A stretch of DNA of 64,000 nt from assembly GCA_949361645.1 (NCBI GenBank), contig OX442430.1:8133542-8197541 (forward strand), given 5' to 3'. This stretch comes from Spongilla lacustris (taxonomy: Eukaryota > Porifera > Demospongiae > Spongillida > Spongillidae). This document shows, in pieces, positions 34,861 to 53,132 of this stretch. Within the stretch, counting starts at the first letter, position 1; each line of letters starts with the position of its first letter. The notes beneath the pieces were generated by a model. The model was not told where the DNA came from. It did not search any database and worked only from the letters and a program-made list of their open reading frames with translations. The translations under genes and the position numbers were made by a program.

Positions 34861-35215
34861 GACACTGCTAGGCCTAATGTGTTCCCCTTGCTGTTTACCA
34901 AATAAGGAATATATGAATATGGGGCATTTGGCCATAATACAAATACTCCATGGTGCTGTTCAAATTTTAGCACACACCACATTAACATGCGCACATACGT
35001 ACATATTTGTGTGCATGTCTGTATATGCATGTATGTATTTGTGTGTGTGAACACATATCGATTGGTTCATATGTAATGTGTAGGTGTGTATTGATTGGTT
35101 GATAACCTTAACGATATGGAATGGAGTATGAAGTGTTCATAGCACCAATGCCTTGTGTTTATACTTATGTGTTTCATGTCTTCTCTTCCTTATACCACAT
35201 GCACACAGTGATACA

Positions 35216-35340
35216 TTTGTTTGTGTGAATGTATGTGTGTGTGTGAGTGTATGTGTGTGTGAGTGTGTTTGTGGGAGGATTTGTGTTTGTGTGAATGTAT
35301 GTGTGTGTGTGCGTTTGTGGGAGGATTTGTGTTGGTGTTG
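35216..35340. repeat. TG-rich microsatellite
   Basis: Interrupted gtgtgt/gaatgtat repeats, with a duplicated ~60-bp block (gtgggaggatttgtgttt...). Confidence 0.85.
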
Positions 35341-35439
35341 TCAGAAGGAGTATCAGCAGGTGAGAAGGCGTGGTCTGGCATGTACATACACCACCACACA
35401 TGCACGTATGTACATGTATAAGTGCTCCACATGTATGAT

Positions 35440-36180
35440 ACTATGATTACTAATTGTATGCCCCCTGCCCTTCATGTACCAACATTCATTGCCTTATACT
35501 TTGTGACACCTAATTAGAGTCAACTTAGTACATGTACATGTACTCAGGTAGTGTTGTCATTTCATGTACATGTATACATGTATACATGTGAAGGGTGTGT
35601 TCTAGTCTGTGTTTGCCATGTGGTGCTAGGGGTTAACTGAAGGACAAGGCTCAGACTATTGATTTCAAATTTGATAGGTAATTGCTTGCAGAAAATTACA
35701 TGTATGTAGATGTTTTGGGAAATACTAGTACTGTACTAATAGTGAGTAGTCTACCTAGCATCAGCAGTTCTGTCCATAAAACATGTTGCACATGACCTTT
35801 TTTTTTTACAAAGTGAAAGCCACACCCTGTTATAACTTTTTAAATAAAAAGGTCTGAGTATCAGTTATCTCTGGAAACCACAAAAGATTGAACATCTGGA
35901 AGCCACTTATTATATATTCTCAGTCTCAAGTGGTGTTATGTAATGATTAGGATATGTATGTAAACTGTGGTTGGCAAGCTGTTTTTTCTTGTTCTAATTA
36001 GGCATGTGTGGGCTTTGAAACGTAGTATTAGTCTGGGGACCAGACCATATATGAGAATACATGTATGGGTGTGGTGGTGTCCCGTACAAGGTGACATCAT
36101 TGTGATGTAATGACTGCTACCAGTGGTGATAATTTTAGGTGGTGACATTGCTACACACCGATGAATTCTTTGGACTTTTT
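35440..36180. other. Non-coding stretch
   Basis: AT-rich sequence with acatgtacatgtatacatg palindromic runs near 35531-35590. No exon is supported. Confidence 0.5.
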
Positions 36181-36300
36181 GCAGCACCCCAGGGCCAAGG
36201 GCCTCCTTCTCTGTTCCTCTTGGGGGTCACCTCCCTGCTGGTTCAGTGGTCGCCAGCTCCTATGTAGTCACGCTGACGTCTGTGGTTGACTCTGGTCAGC

Positions 36301-36915
36301 TTGGGGCAAACCACCTCCACCATCGTGAGCGGTCTGCTGCCATAACACCTCCACCATCGTGAGCGGTCTGCTGCCATAACACCTCCACCATCTTGAGCGG
36401 TCTGCTGCCATACCACCTCCACCATCTTGAGCGGTCTGCTGCCATACCACCTCCACCATCTTGAGCGGTCTGCTGCCATACCACCTCCACCATCTTGAGC
36501 GGTCTGCTGCCATACCACCTCCACCATCTTGAGCGGTCTGCTGCCATACAACCTCCACCATCTTGAGCGGTCTGCTGCCATACCACCTCCACCATCTTGA
36601 GCGGTCTGCTGCCATACCACCTCCACCATCTTGAGCGGTCTGCTGCCATACCACCTCCACCATCTTGAGCGGTCTGCTGCCATACCACCTCCACCATCTT
36701 GAGCGGTCTGCTGCCATACCACCTCCACCATCTTGAGCGGTCTGCTGCCATACCACCTCCACCATCTTGAGCGGTCTGCTGCCATACCACCTCCACCATC
36801 TTGAGCGGTCTGCTGCCATACCACCTCCACCATCTTGAGCGGTCTGCTGCCATACCACCTCCACCATCTTGAGCGGTCTGCTGCCATACCACCTCCACCA
36901 TCTTGAGCGGTCTCT
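36301..36915. repeat. 34-bp minisatellite, about 18 copies
   Basis: Unit caccatcttgagcggtctg plus ctgccataccacctc. The first two copies carry cgtgagc for cttgagc. The period is not divisible by three, so all minus frames are open across it. The 200+ residue frames here are artefacts. Confidence 0.95.
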
Positions 36916-37115
36916 CAATGCAGCGTAGACCTACGTAACAGTTAGCCTCTAATGACGCCAGAAGTACAACCTGTCCTTTGGTGCATATCACAACAGAAGA
37001 AGCAGGCATGTGTGCGTGTGCGTGATGCTATGTGCAATCTCATTATGTGATGTCATTGTGTGCAAATGCATTATAAATGGGGTGTCACTCTACTTCCCCC
37101 CCCTCCTCCCCCCAG

Positions 37116-37247
37116 CACTGGATGGATTTGATGCTGTGTCGGTGCAGGGTGTGGGCTCCTCCTACATCACTGTGTCTTGGGACCTGCCGGCTCACAGCAA
37201 TGGCTTCCTCGTCAACTTCAGTGTGTACTGCAATGGTGTTCTGGCAG
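37116..37247 (+). CDS. Fibronectin type III-like exon (partial gene)
   Basis: After a pyrimidine tract and cccag acceptor, the exon codes LDGFDAVSVQGVGSSYITVS then WDLPAHSNGFLVNFSVYCNG, ending before a gtgcat donor. The W-x2-P...NG-x3-x-Y/F-x-V/L-Y-x-NG pattern is typical of FN3 domains in usherin-like extracellular proteins. Only the first half of the domain is present. The continuing exon is not visible because the 38-bp array follows. Confidence 0.6.
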
Positions 37248-37309
37248 GTGCATGTGTAGGTATGTGCTCTCATTGCTTACACCTTCTCTTTAGTCCCTTC
37301 TGGCATGGG

Positions 37310-37800
37310 TCCCCTGTAGTCATGTACACCACCAGGGACATCTCTGGTCCTCTGTAGTCATGTACACCACCAGGGACATCTCTGGTCCTCTGTAGTCATG
37401 TACACCACCAGGGACATCTCTGGTCCTCTGTAGTCATGTACACCACCAGGGACATCTCTGGTCCTCTGTAGTCATGTACACCACCAGGGACATCTCTGGT
37501 CCCCTGTAGTCATGTACACCACCAGGGACATCTCTGGTCCTCTGTAGTCATGTACACCACCAGGGACATCTCTGGTCCTCTGTAGTCATGTACACCACCA
37601 GGGACATCTCTGGTCCTCTGTAGTCATGTACACCACCAGGGACATCTCTGGTCCTCTGTAGTCATGTACACCACCAGGGACATCTCTGGTCCTCTGTAGT
37701 CATGTACACCACCAGGGACATCTCTGGTCCTCTGTAGTCATGTACACCACCAGGGACATCTCTGGTCCTCTGTAGTCATGTACACCACCAGGGATATCTC
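37310..37800. repeat. 38-bp minisatellite containing a splice-acceptor-like site, about 13 copies
   Basis: Each unit reads ctctggtcctctgtagtcat then gtacaccaccagggacat. The last unit runs directly into the WD40 exon, so every unit repeats a candidate acceptor (ctctgtag) followed by the first codons of that exon. Confidence 0.93.
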
Positions 37801-38494
37801 TGGCAAAATTACAATTTGGCACAGAGGTATTGTCTCGTGGATTGCATACTGCCCAGAGAAGGGTTTTTGTGGCACAGAAGGGTGTGGCTTTATTGCTTCT
37901 GGCTCACATGATGCCACTGTTGTTATGGCGATGGAGTGGAAAACGAGATGGTGTATTGAATCCAGCCTCAAAAGATCAAAGTTATGTATTTGAAGGTATT
38001 ACACGTGTGTGTATGCAGTGTGCGTACACATGTAGTATGGTGTTGTGTGTGGTGTGGTGTGTGGTATGGAGTGTGTATGTGTGGATGCACACAAGCATGT
38101 ATATGGCACATGTGCATTAAGTTGATATTGTCTTCCTTCTCCCCAGCCCCGGTTGCTCTCCTTACTGGTCATGAACTGGGGTGATAACAGTGTCCATTAG
38201 TGTGAGTGTTGGAACAGTTTTCAGTGCGACTAAAAGTGAGGTCCAAAGTTTGTGTACTATTCCTTCATTCTAATTAATGCCCTTCTCTAGCTGGCTGTTG
38301 TTTGATTCACAGCATGACAGGAGAGTTGTTGCACAAACTCCTCCCACCCTCCCAATGGATCCACCCTCACCTTACCACCTTCACAAACAATGGTCACATT
38401 TTGGTACACTACTCGGACCAGAAGGGAGTGCTGTCCGTGTTCTCATGTAATGGAAGACACTTGTGCGAGCTTGTTCTGCAGGACAATATACTGG
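37779..38494 (+). pseudogene. BEACH-family (NBEA/LRBA/NBEAL-like) WD40 exons, frameshifted
   Basis: Three exons. The first (about 37779-37996) codes GKITIWHRGIVSWIAYCPEK...FIASGSHDATVVM, then after a frame change WRWSGKRDGVLNPASKDQSY. The second (about 38146-38180) codes APVALLTGHEL. The third (about 38291-38494) codes IHSMTGELLHKLLPP, GHILVHYSDQKGVLSVFSCN and GRHLCELVLQDN. Order and motifs match the C-terminal WD40 propeller of BEACH proteins (…LLSGHEL-VTCV…DG-VIVHT…LR-P…LHLFSINGKYL). Family role: vesicle trafficking scaffold. Two bases appear missing in exon 1 between VVM and WRW, and no BEACH domain lies in the window, so a fragment or pseudogene is likely. A sequencing error is the alternative. 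Confidence 0.65.
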
Positions 38495-38730
38495 TATGTT
38501 ATGGTGATGGTAAAAATATGTTAATGTGTTCTTTTACTTTCCATTCGATCCTTCTGAAGGTACTAGCAGTTTCAGCACAATTAGAGAGTGTGTGGCATTG
38601 TTCTCAATGCTTGTCAAAAGCCAAGCCTTGATCCTGCTGATCCTGCTGATCCTGCTGTCTGCTATGAAAGCTAAGTATTCAAGCTGTCATCCAGCAGCAA
38701 CTCTACTGCCACACTTCCTTACACCATCAT

Positions 38731-39163
38731 GCCGATGATGGATTCCTTCAATAAACTTAACCTTGCTATAAGGAAGGTGCTTGAAAAGGCGGACAACTTT
38801 GCAGCTGAGGTATATCACATCTTGACATTGTTGTCAGCTTGTATCGTGGTGCTTGTTCATTGCAGCTGGATAAAGTTTATCAAGATTCTATAAACAAAAA
38901 GGTACCAGGTATTCATCAGGCATTAATTGGCATGTGGAGGCTGCAGCATGGCCCCTCCCATCAAACAGAGCACATAGAACAAGTCCTTCCCGAACTGAAG
39001 AAACAGGTGTGTATATTCTTTATGAACATAGCGGCAAATAACTGTTAATAACTGTTGATAACAGATACCTGAGAACTACTGTGCAGCTGTACACACAGTG
39101 AGAGCAGTGATCAGGCATTTGGATGAAACCAAAGGTGCTGCTATGGACACTGCCAAATAATGT

Positions 39164-39205
<42 letters not shown>

Positions 39206-39303
39206 AATCACTGTCTCAACCATAATTTAGGCTATTGAGGCTAATGGAATGGAAGATAGCAACACACTGCATGGAGAGTCATTGGAGACAGCTGTGTGGT
39301 CTG
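38731..39303 (+). CDS. Unrecognised helical protein, several exons (partial)
   Basis: Plausible exons: 38731-38808 (MMDSFNKLNLAIRKVLEKAD), about 38866-39006 (VYQDSINKKVPGIHQALIG, ending LPELKK), about 39064-39158 (NYCAAVHTVRAVIRHLDETK) and about 39230-39303 (AIEANGMEDSNTLHGESLET). Splice sites fit GT-AG and the peptides are amphipathic helices. I do not recognise the family. It may be the continuation of an unrelated gene or of the WD40 fragment. Confidence 0.4.
39161..39204. repeat. (TG)n microsatellite
   Basis: About 20 TG dinucleotides between two candidate exons. Confidence 0.95.
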
Positions 39304-39438
39304 GTATGAACACTACTGGTTATATCATTATTTAGTGACGAAACAGGACTAGTTATAATATTTAACACTATTATTATTGAGTGACGTCAGTACATGTACA
39401 TGCAATATTATTAGATATACGAAACAGGACTAGTCATA

Positions 39439-40081
39439 TCATTGAGTGACGAGGTGATATGATTTGCAGCCGTGTTCATTCGTAAGCCTGTGCCTGCAGG
39501 GGTGGGGGGGGGGGCGCGCGATTAATGGTGCACGCGACTGTTTATATACTTGAGACGACTCACGTACCGGACGCAGAATTGATTGCTGCACTTTTCGCAC
39601 ACAAAGGGAATAAGTTCGCTATGTCGACAGTTCTTGTACGAGCAACGGGCGGCCTTTTTGGGTAAGGGCATCACATGATCCTTGCATCCGCTTGTGATGT
39701 GCTCTTCGACTATGTCATTTACCGACGTTTGGGCTCTTTTTAGCAGCATTTTTTGGCAGAGTGGGCACACGGGAACTCGAACCTGGTCGAAGTATATAAT
39801 GTTTGTAAAAAAAAACCCATCAATATGCTATCAAAAGTTGACTAACATCTCCAATATCTTCATTTACGCACACGTGATCCTTCTCTCGTCTGTGTTCCGC
39901 ACTAAGTTACATGTATAAGGGATTGCAAGGATATATAACATCGGCGGTTATAAATAATAAATGATTATTACCAGAAAATACCATTGCATTTCGCACAAGT
40001 GAAAGGTAGAAAGTCGAGCCTCTTGCAGTGCGTCACACTGCAGTGTTTCCCTATATCCATTAGCATCTTGCGATTTTCCAT
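39439..40081 (-). CDS. ZFAND2A: AN1-type zinc finger protein, ZFAND2A-like (AIRAP family)
   Basis: Four exons joined in phase: 39972-40081, 39847-39901, 39568-39782, 39439-39493. The total is 144 aa, essentially the length of human ZFAND2A (145 aa). Exon 1 starts MENRKMLMDIGKHCSVTHCK and holds the first half of AN1 finger 1 (C-x4-C...C-x2-C). Exon 2 completes it (CAEHRREKDHVC). Exon 3 carries VRVPVCPLCQKMLL, EEHITSGCK and finger 2 (CSYKNCRHSELIPFVCEKC...FC). Exon 4 closes finger 2 with HRLTNEHGC and the stop. The family binds the proteasome during arsenite and other proteotoxic stress. There is no UIM tail, which favours the A over the B paralogue type. An upstream ATG is not needed because this start aligns with the family N-terminus. 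Confidence 0.92.
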
Positions 40082-40244
40082 TTTTGATTCATAAATTGCT
40101 TGAGTTTGTTTGTGTTGTGTTTAAGAATTATTTGTATGCGAAGATGTGCAAATGGTATACACGTTGCGTTACTATTATTAGTAGTATTATTAGTTACGTC
40201 ATGTACTGATACTATATTTAAGTTGCAAGCGTAGCACTCCTCAG

Positions 40245-40658
40245 TTATTACTAATCAACAAATCAATTAACAGCCTTTGATGTAATACTTTAATATCTAT
40301 GATGTAATCAACAGTACTGCTGAACCTAAGCTAAACTAAGCCCAGCTAGATGGGCGTACCCTAAACTATGCCCAGCTAGACGGGGGAACAGTCGGCTGAT
40401 CCGCTAACAAATCCAGCTAGACCCGGACAAAATTAGGGGGGGGGGAGGGTACGGGGGTAATCTGACTATCTCTGGGTTAGGGTTAAGGGTCTAGCTGGAT
40501 TTGTTAGCGGATCAGCCGACTGTTCCCCCGTCTAGCTGGGCATAGTTTAGGGTACGCCCAACTAGCTTAGGTTCAGCAGCATGTATGGTAAGTTTAAAAT
40601 CAGAGTACATGTAACACACTGTTGATTACATCAAAGGCTGTTAATTAGCAATAATTGG
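40245..40658. mobile_element. Foldback element with long inverted arms
   Basis: Arms about 40264-40438 and 40486-40646 are near-perfect inverse copies (aattaacagcctttgatgta / tacatcaaaggctgttaatt outside, gaacagtcggctgatccgct inside) around a 50-bp loop. The left arm contains an extra 18-bp internal duplication. It has no coding capacity. The ends ttattactaat and attagcaataa are inverse. A target duplication was not identified. Confidence 0.85.
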
Positions 40659-40745
40659 GGGGGGGGGAACGTCCTAGAAAATAACCCATCATACGTTCAT
40701 ACGTTAAACGTTATGCCGCACCTATCATTGTTGCGTGCATGAGAC

Positions 40746-40776
40746 ACCCCCCCCCCCCCCCCCCCCCCCCGGGGGG
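40746..40776. repeat. Poly-C/poly-G junction
   Basis: A C run of about 25 followed directly by six G residues. Confidence 0.85.
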
Positions 40777-40903
40777 CATTTAGAGGGTTATTAAAGCAAA
40801 CTGTTACGTGGTTTAAATGTCAAATGTGTGGCCCAGTAATGATATTCATGCATCAAAATCTCCACCTAATCCTGACTTCACCCAGGGGTGGGTCTCACAT
40901 AAC

Positions 40904-41026
40904 TAGTCTCACAACCCAGACGTACTATGACGTGGACTGGGGACTAGCACAAATAGTACTACTCGTGCTAGTCCCCAGTCCATGTCTTAGTACGGTACGT
41001 CGAAGTACGTCTGGTTTGTGAGACTA
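40904..41026. mobile_element. 123-bp MITE of the TAGTCTC family with 9-bp TSD
   Basis: Starts tagtctcacaacccagacgt and ends with its inverse (acgtctggtttgtgagacta). Perfect 9-bp direct repeats tcacataac flank it at 40895-40903 and 41027-41035. The interior is nearly palindromic (ggactggggactagcac / gtgctagtccccagtcc), so the whole element can fold into one hairpin. Confidence 0.92.
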
Positions 41027-41210
41027 TCACATAACAATGATAAACTATACATGAGAGCAGATCAGATAGCTGGTATCCTGTACATATATCACTGAACTTA
41101 TAGTGACACCCATGCAACATGTGCTGTGTCCCAGCAAAAGCCCTCCAAAGTTTCTCCAGCAGTAAATAGCATACACATAGCAGCAATAAGGCCCCCTCCT
41201 CAAGGCAGCC

Positions 41211-42034
41211 CTACATTTGCTCAGCTGCAGTTCTGAGCATACCAACACACGGTCTGGTTGGCTTAGGGGTGTGTGATTCAATTCTTCTTCTAACTGACTC
41301 AGCCTTTTTGGTTCTAGTTCGTTCCCAGTTCTCATGCAGTTCACGGCTGCGGGCCACAGGAAGTGAGCACAGGAAGGTTAGCAGATGGCGTGGAAGAGGA
41401 AGCTCTTTTATCCTTCTCCTCCTTCCAATGCCCAGCCCTTTCCTTATGGCAAGTCGACAGAGGTGCTGCAATTCCCAGACCTTACCTGCAGGACAAGGGT
41501 ACAGCCTACAAGCCTTGCCCACACGTGACCTCTTCCCCAGACCTCACCTTCTGCTTCATTGATCAGCGTTCGACACACACTAACTTGGTTCGCCAGCTCT
41601 AATACGGACACTGTATTCGTCACGCACTTTGCGTTGTGAATGTGCGCCCCGTAACATAACAAAAGCTCTGATGCGTCTCGGTTGCCATGAATCACGGTCC
41701 GGTGCAGAGGTGTCAAGCTCTCAAAGTCTAAACTGTTCACATCCGAGTTAGCATCAAGTAGCAGCATCATCACGTCGAGGTGCCCCTGAGCTGAGCATTG
41801 GTGGAGGGGCGTCTCTAACCAAATGTTACGCGCCGAGAGGTCGTGCCCTCTAAGTATCAGCATCAAGGCCTCGTTGTAGTCTCCTCTGTAGCAGGCTATA
41901 TGCAGAGGAGAGTTTTGGTCATCAGCATACGACCTAGGTATCCTTGGGACAAGAGCTGTCCGAAGGGCAGCGGCCATATTAGACGAATTTAACCCTGTTT
42001 TAATATTCGTAAACACTGCGGTCAAAGTTCTCAT
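41211..42034 (-). CDS. Ankyrin repeat and SOCS box (ASB-type) protein
   Basis: Two exons, 41548-42034 and 41211-41485, joined in phase to give 253 aa. Exon 1 holds ankyrin repeats: NSPLHIACYRGDYNEALMLI, LETPLHQCSAQGHLDVMMLL and LTPLHRTVIHGNRDASELLL. Exon 2 encodes LQHLCRLAIRKGLG...IKELPLPRHLLTFL, a good SOCS box (BC box leucine/cysteine then LPLP Cul5 box). ASB proteins are substrate adaptors of Elongin B/C-Cullin5 ubiquitin ligases; ankyrins choose the substrate. After the box an unusual basic tail of about 60 residues follows. Four or fewer repeats are visible, short for the family. The paralogue cannot be named. Confidence 0.85.
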
Positions 42035-42292
42035 CTAAACTGCTAAACAGAAGTTTTTCTACGAATCCACACTCAGACACTCATGCAGTCACTGCATAGT
42101 ACACGATAGTCATTTTGAACATTTGCACGACGTACGATGGACTTACACGTGAGGGACTACAATGAGTGTATACATGTATATGTACTATACGCCTAGTTAG
42201 TTTATAAAACAGAGGAAGCGCTTCCTCATTTGGGTCTAGGAATTTGACTAGGCCGTTATTTTTGCACGGATTACGCACAATTCGATATAAAC

Positions 42293-42820
42293 GACAACCT
42301 TATCAAGTGTGATGGATGTAGTGCAAATTTCACGCTGCAGCATGCATTAGACTGTAAGACAGGTGGTCTTGTCATCCAACGACATAACGAAGGTCGGGAC
42401 TGTCTTGGGGATATGGCTGCTCAAGTATGGAGTCAGGTTGTATGTGAACCATTAGTCAAAGAGGCTGACTCCAAAGCAGATGGTCCAGGTATGAGGGCCA
42501 ATCTAGGCATTCGAGGTGTTTGGACTCCCCAGGTGGAAGCGTTGTTTGATATGAAAGTCATTGACACAGACGCACCATCACACCTGCATCGAACAGAATC
42601 AATTTTGGACACGGGGGCTCGAGAGAAGAAGAAGCTATATAAAAAGGCAGTGGAAGATAGGCGAGGTACATTTACTTCTTTAGTAACATCCGTTGATGGG
42701 CTTCTCCACAGAGAGACAGAACATTTTTTGATGGGAAAAATCATATGCAGAAACGTGTGCATTTGTGGTTTGAGCATCATGCTTGTATCTAAGAGGACAA
42801 AGTGGACTAGGCTTTGACGA
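42293..42820 (+). mobile_element. Non-LTR retrotransposon 3' remnant (region downstream of reverse transcriptase)
   Basis: One frame of about 175 codons reads IKCDGCSANFTLQHALDCKT and GGLVIQRHNEGRD. It continues with ANLGIRGVWTPQVEALFDMK, DTDAPSHLHRTESIL and VEDRRGTFTSLVTSVDGLLH. This zinc-knuckle plus 'HxLxCxxGG...RHN...RD' followed by 'FD-V-DT-A-S' is the typical region after the reverse transcriptase in retroelements common in sponge and cnidarian genomes (family recognition from memory). The reverse transcriptase itself is absent, so this is a 5'-truncated copy. Confidence 0.6.
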
Positions 42821-43223
42821 TGGAGCATCACTTTCTACAATTATGCTATAGGCTTTAGCATTTTTTTATTTTTTAGCATTCTTTTTTGTGACTTTCTTTG
42901 AATGTTATTCTATAATTGTACCCTGCTATAATGCACGCTAATGTTATTATTTTTAAAAAAATACAATGTGATGGTTGTACTATCACAACCATCAGTCCGG
43001 TCCCCAGACTAAGATGATGGCAGGTATGACCTCATCAGCTGGAGATGAGGGGCGTGATGATGTGCATAGATGATCATTCTGGTCATCCCACATATGGGCA
43101 GGAGTTTTTTCCTTCTTATACTTAACGTTGATGCTTTGTGCTAATGGTATTACGTCACCTATAGTGAGAGGGTGGGGCTCAAGTGTGCCGCCCTTGTATC
43201 GGCATCCGTATATATACGTATAC

Positions 43224-43640
43224 GCGTACCCCTGGGAAAACAATGCGATGCGCCAAGAAAGCCTCGAATATGGTACGTGTCATGTGTGTTTGAACAAGTT
43301 ATCCAAAGAGTCCAATGAACTGAGTGAGAAAGACGCGAAGGAATGGTGTCACTGTGCCCGTCTGTGGGAAGTGGAGGGTTCGGAGGGGGGGGGGGGGGCG
43401 CCAGCTATGTGTATGGAGAGGGTTACCCTCCATACCCTTAGCCGACGCCTCTTTAAAGGGGTTCCCATCGTAGACTCGCAGGTGTATGGACTGGGGACGT
43501 ATGAAACGTTCCGAGGTATGTTTTCCTCGTCCCCAGTTCTACATATATCGCACGATTCCCATCGGGGCCTGGGGCGGAGCCCCAAGCTGCGCTATATATT
43601 TCGTAGAAACAACTTTAAACAGCTACTCATTACATATATC
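43224..43640 (+). other. Possible first exon of an unknown gene
   Basis: The open frame includes GTCHVCLNKLSKESNELSEK and KEWCHCARLWEVEGSE, a cysteine-rich segment (C-x2-C...C-x-C), followed by a poly-G interruption at 43384. No family is recognised. It may be part of the gene at 43814-44593. Confidence 0.3.
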
Positions 43641-43813
43641 ATTGTGATCGTATGGAAGTTGAATTACGACCAAATAAAGTGTACTGGTACACACGGACGC
43701 CGCCAAAATGGAAAGCGGCGCCAAATAAACAGCTGCAATTTTATAATACTAGTACAGAAAATTAATAATACATATAGATAGATATGCACAGCAAACATAT
43801 AATTTTAATGCAG

Positions 43814-44593
43814 GCGTCAGGTGTTGTGAAGAGGAAAAAATTCAACCCCCCTATGAAACGGGGCGAGAGGATAATACTCCCTACAAAGACGGGCGAGCGA
43901 ATAATACCTACATGTACCGAAGAAATATACGGAAGCTTAAGTGCTCAAGCTGCGGGCCAGGAGTCTAAGCTAGACGAAAACGAGCGCCTGGTAGCAGATG
44001 AAGAGGAGCTTAGTAACCACGTCAGTCATACTACACATACCCTTCTTTCCTACTGTGACGACTCAAAGGACTCCACCGTCGCAGAATCTGGTAGTGACGA
44101 TATTAATGCGGAGGACAGTTTAGACAGCGAACGCAAATGTGCGGAAGACGAAGACAACGCAGGTTATGGCCCTCCCAGACGATACTTCAAGACAGCTAGA
44201 TCTGAGCCGTGCAAGTACAACTTTTCTGTCTTACCAAACAGCAAGAGAATACGTCCAACTCACAAAACGAATTTTGCGCCAGAGGCTCTAGCGCTCTCCA
44301 GCAAGCAAGCCACTGTCACATGCGCGGTGTTTGAATTTCCAGATTCACAACTATGCACCAAGCAGAAGGCACAGCAACTGACACAAGAGAGAACTGAAAG
44401 TGAAAGAAAACAGGAAAAAGTAAGCTATCATGTAGGTATTCGTGATGCATCCCCACCCCCTTCCCAGGTAGCACGTGATCATGAAGTCCTTCAAACGATT
44501 GCAAGCATACAGCAAGAGATACAGCGTATTCACGAGCGATATGCGGTATTAAGAAGTGCTCTAGTCCTTGGTCAGTACATATTACCGTACTAA
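43814..44593 (+). CDS. Unrecognised acidic protein (partial)
   Basis: After an aatgcag acceptor at 43812-43813 the frame stays open for 260 codons. A probable 48-nt intron (gtaagc at 44419 to ttcccag) keeps phase and would remove VSYHVGIRDASPPPSQ. Composition: a basic start (RKKFNPPMKRGERI), a long Asp/Glu/Ser-rich middle (about residues 60-125), then a basic region and a helical end (LQTIASIQQEIQRIHERYAV). It looks like a disordered nuclear protein with a C-terminal coiled coil. The family is not recognised and both ends are probably spliced on. Confidence 0.5.
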   Translation, partial: ASGVVKRKKFNPPMKRGERIILPTKTGERIIPTCTEEIYGSLSAQAAGQESKLDENERLVADEEELSNHVSHTTHTLLSYCDDSKDSTVAESGSDDINAEDSLDSERKCAEDEDNAGYGPPRRYFKTARSEPCKYNFSVLPNSKRIRPTHKTNFAPEALALSSKQATVTCAVFEFPDSQLCTKQKAQQLTQERTESERKQEKVSYHVGIRDASPPPSQVARDHEVLQTIASIQQEIQRIHERYAVLRSALVLGQYILPY

Positions 44594-44676
44594 CATAGGT
44601 AACGAAAACTTCTGCCACCAGAGAAAGCAGGCACATCAAAGGCAGCACTGCAGTACCAAACAGAGGAATAGAACAC

Positions 44677-44697
44677 CCCCCCCCCCCCCCCCCCCCA
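44677..44697. repeat. Poly-C tract
   Basis: Homopolymer C run just downstream of the CPSF3 stop codon. Confidence 0.9.
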
Positions 44698-44773
44698 ATG
44701 ATAATAGCGTGGACATTATTAACAAGTCTGAATGCTGTTAGTTATGCCTGCAGTTACATCCAGTGGTAACACC

Positions 44774-52251
<7,478 letters not shown>

Positions 52252-52584
52252 AGCGTAAAAGGTTAAGTTAATGTTAATAATGTACTGTCTATGAATATAA
52301 TTATCCATACATGGATCTACGATTCGTCTCTACGATATTATTACATGTAAAACTGCATCAGAAAAAATAAAATAGAGATCGCTAGAAAAATGTTATATGT
52401 ATATGCACGTTTTGCCATAGACGTACCGGCGTAGTGGTACGTTATAACAGATAATATTATCTATGCGGGTTATATCTATTCTAAAAATGAATCAAAGTTA
52501 GGTTTATAAAACGGCACCACAAGTACGTACAAGTAGTATCCCAAAAGTCTAATTGCAACTGCATTTAGTTAAATGTGTAATCAA

Positions 52585-52708
<124 letters not shown>

Positions 52709-53132
52709 CGTGTGGGTTGGTGAGAATTTAAAAAGAAGCACTCAGTAACCTAATAATGGTGTTTTGCACCTGAATTCCCACAACTGTAGCCAAAGGTACC
52801 AGATAAAATCTTTTGAGGTTTCCGCCACACCCACGGCCCTCGACCTTTGAAATGGATGATTGATGACGATGTTGTCATGATGGTTGCGGTGCTTCATCGC
52901 ATCAGCTTGGCTTTGAGCCTCGAAGACCGTGCCAACTGTTAGTTCACACATTCCTCGAGATGATCAAAAGTTATCAAATTAATTACTGTAATATTTGACG
53001 GCGACACGCCTATTCTAATTAATTAAAATCAAGATCTAAAGTTGACATAGTAATTTAGGACCGAAAAGCTGAAGAGTAGTGAGTAGTGTGGGATCATGAA
53101 TACAACAAGATGCCGTTGGCACCGCTCGAAAC

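Noticed and set aside
35531..35590. catgtacatgtatacatg runs as a regulatory palindrome
   Set aside because: Such TACATG-rich tracts are scattered throughout the window and look like simple sequence drift rather than a specific site.
36243..37009. Three overlapping minus frames of over 210 codons (VEVVWQQTAQDGG type)
   Set aside because: 34-bp minisatellite read in three frames; no domain at either end.
42433..42831. 132-codon minus frame
   Set aside because: Antisense shadow of the retrotransposon remnant.
52742..52951. 69-codon minus frame upstream of CPSF3
   Set aside because: No family resemblance, and it lies in the likely promoter region beside a TG repeat.
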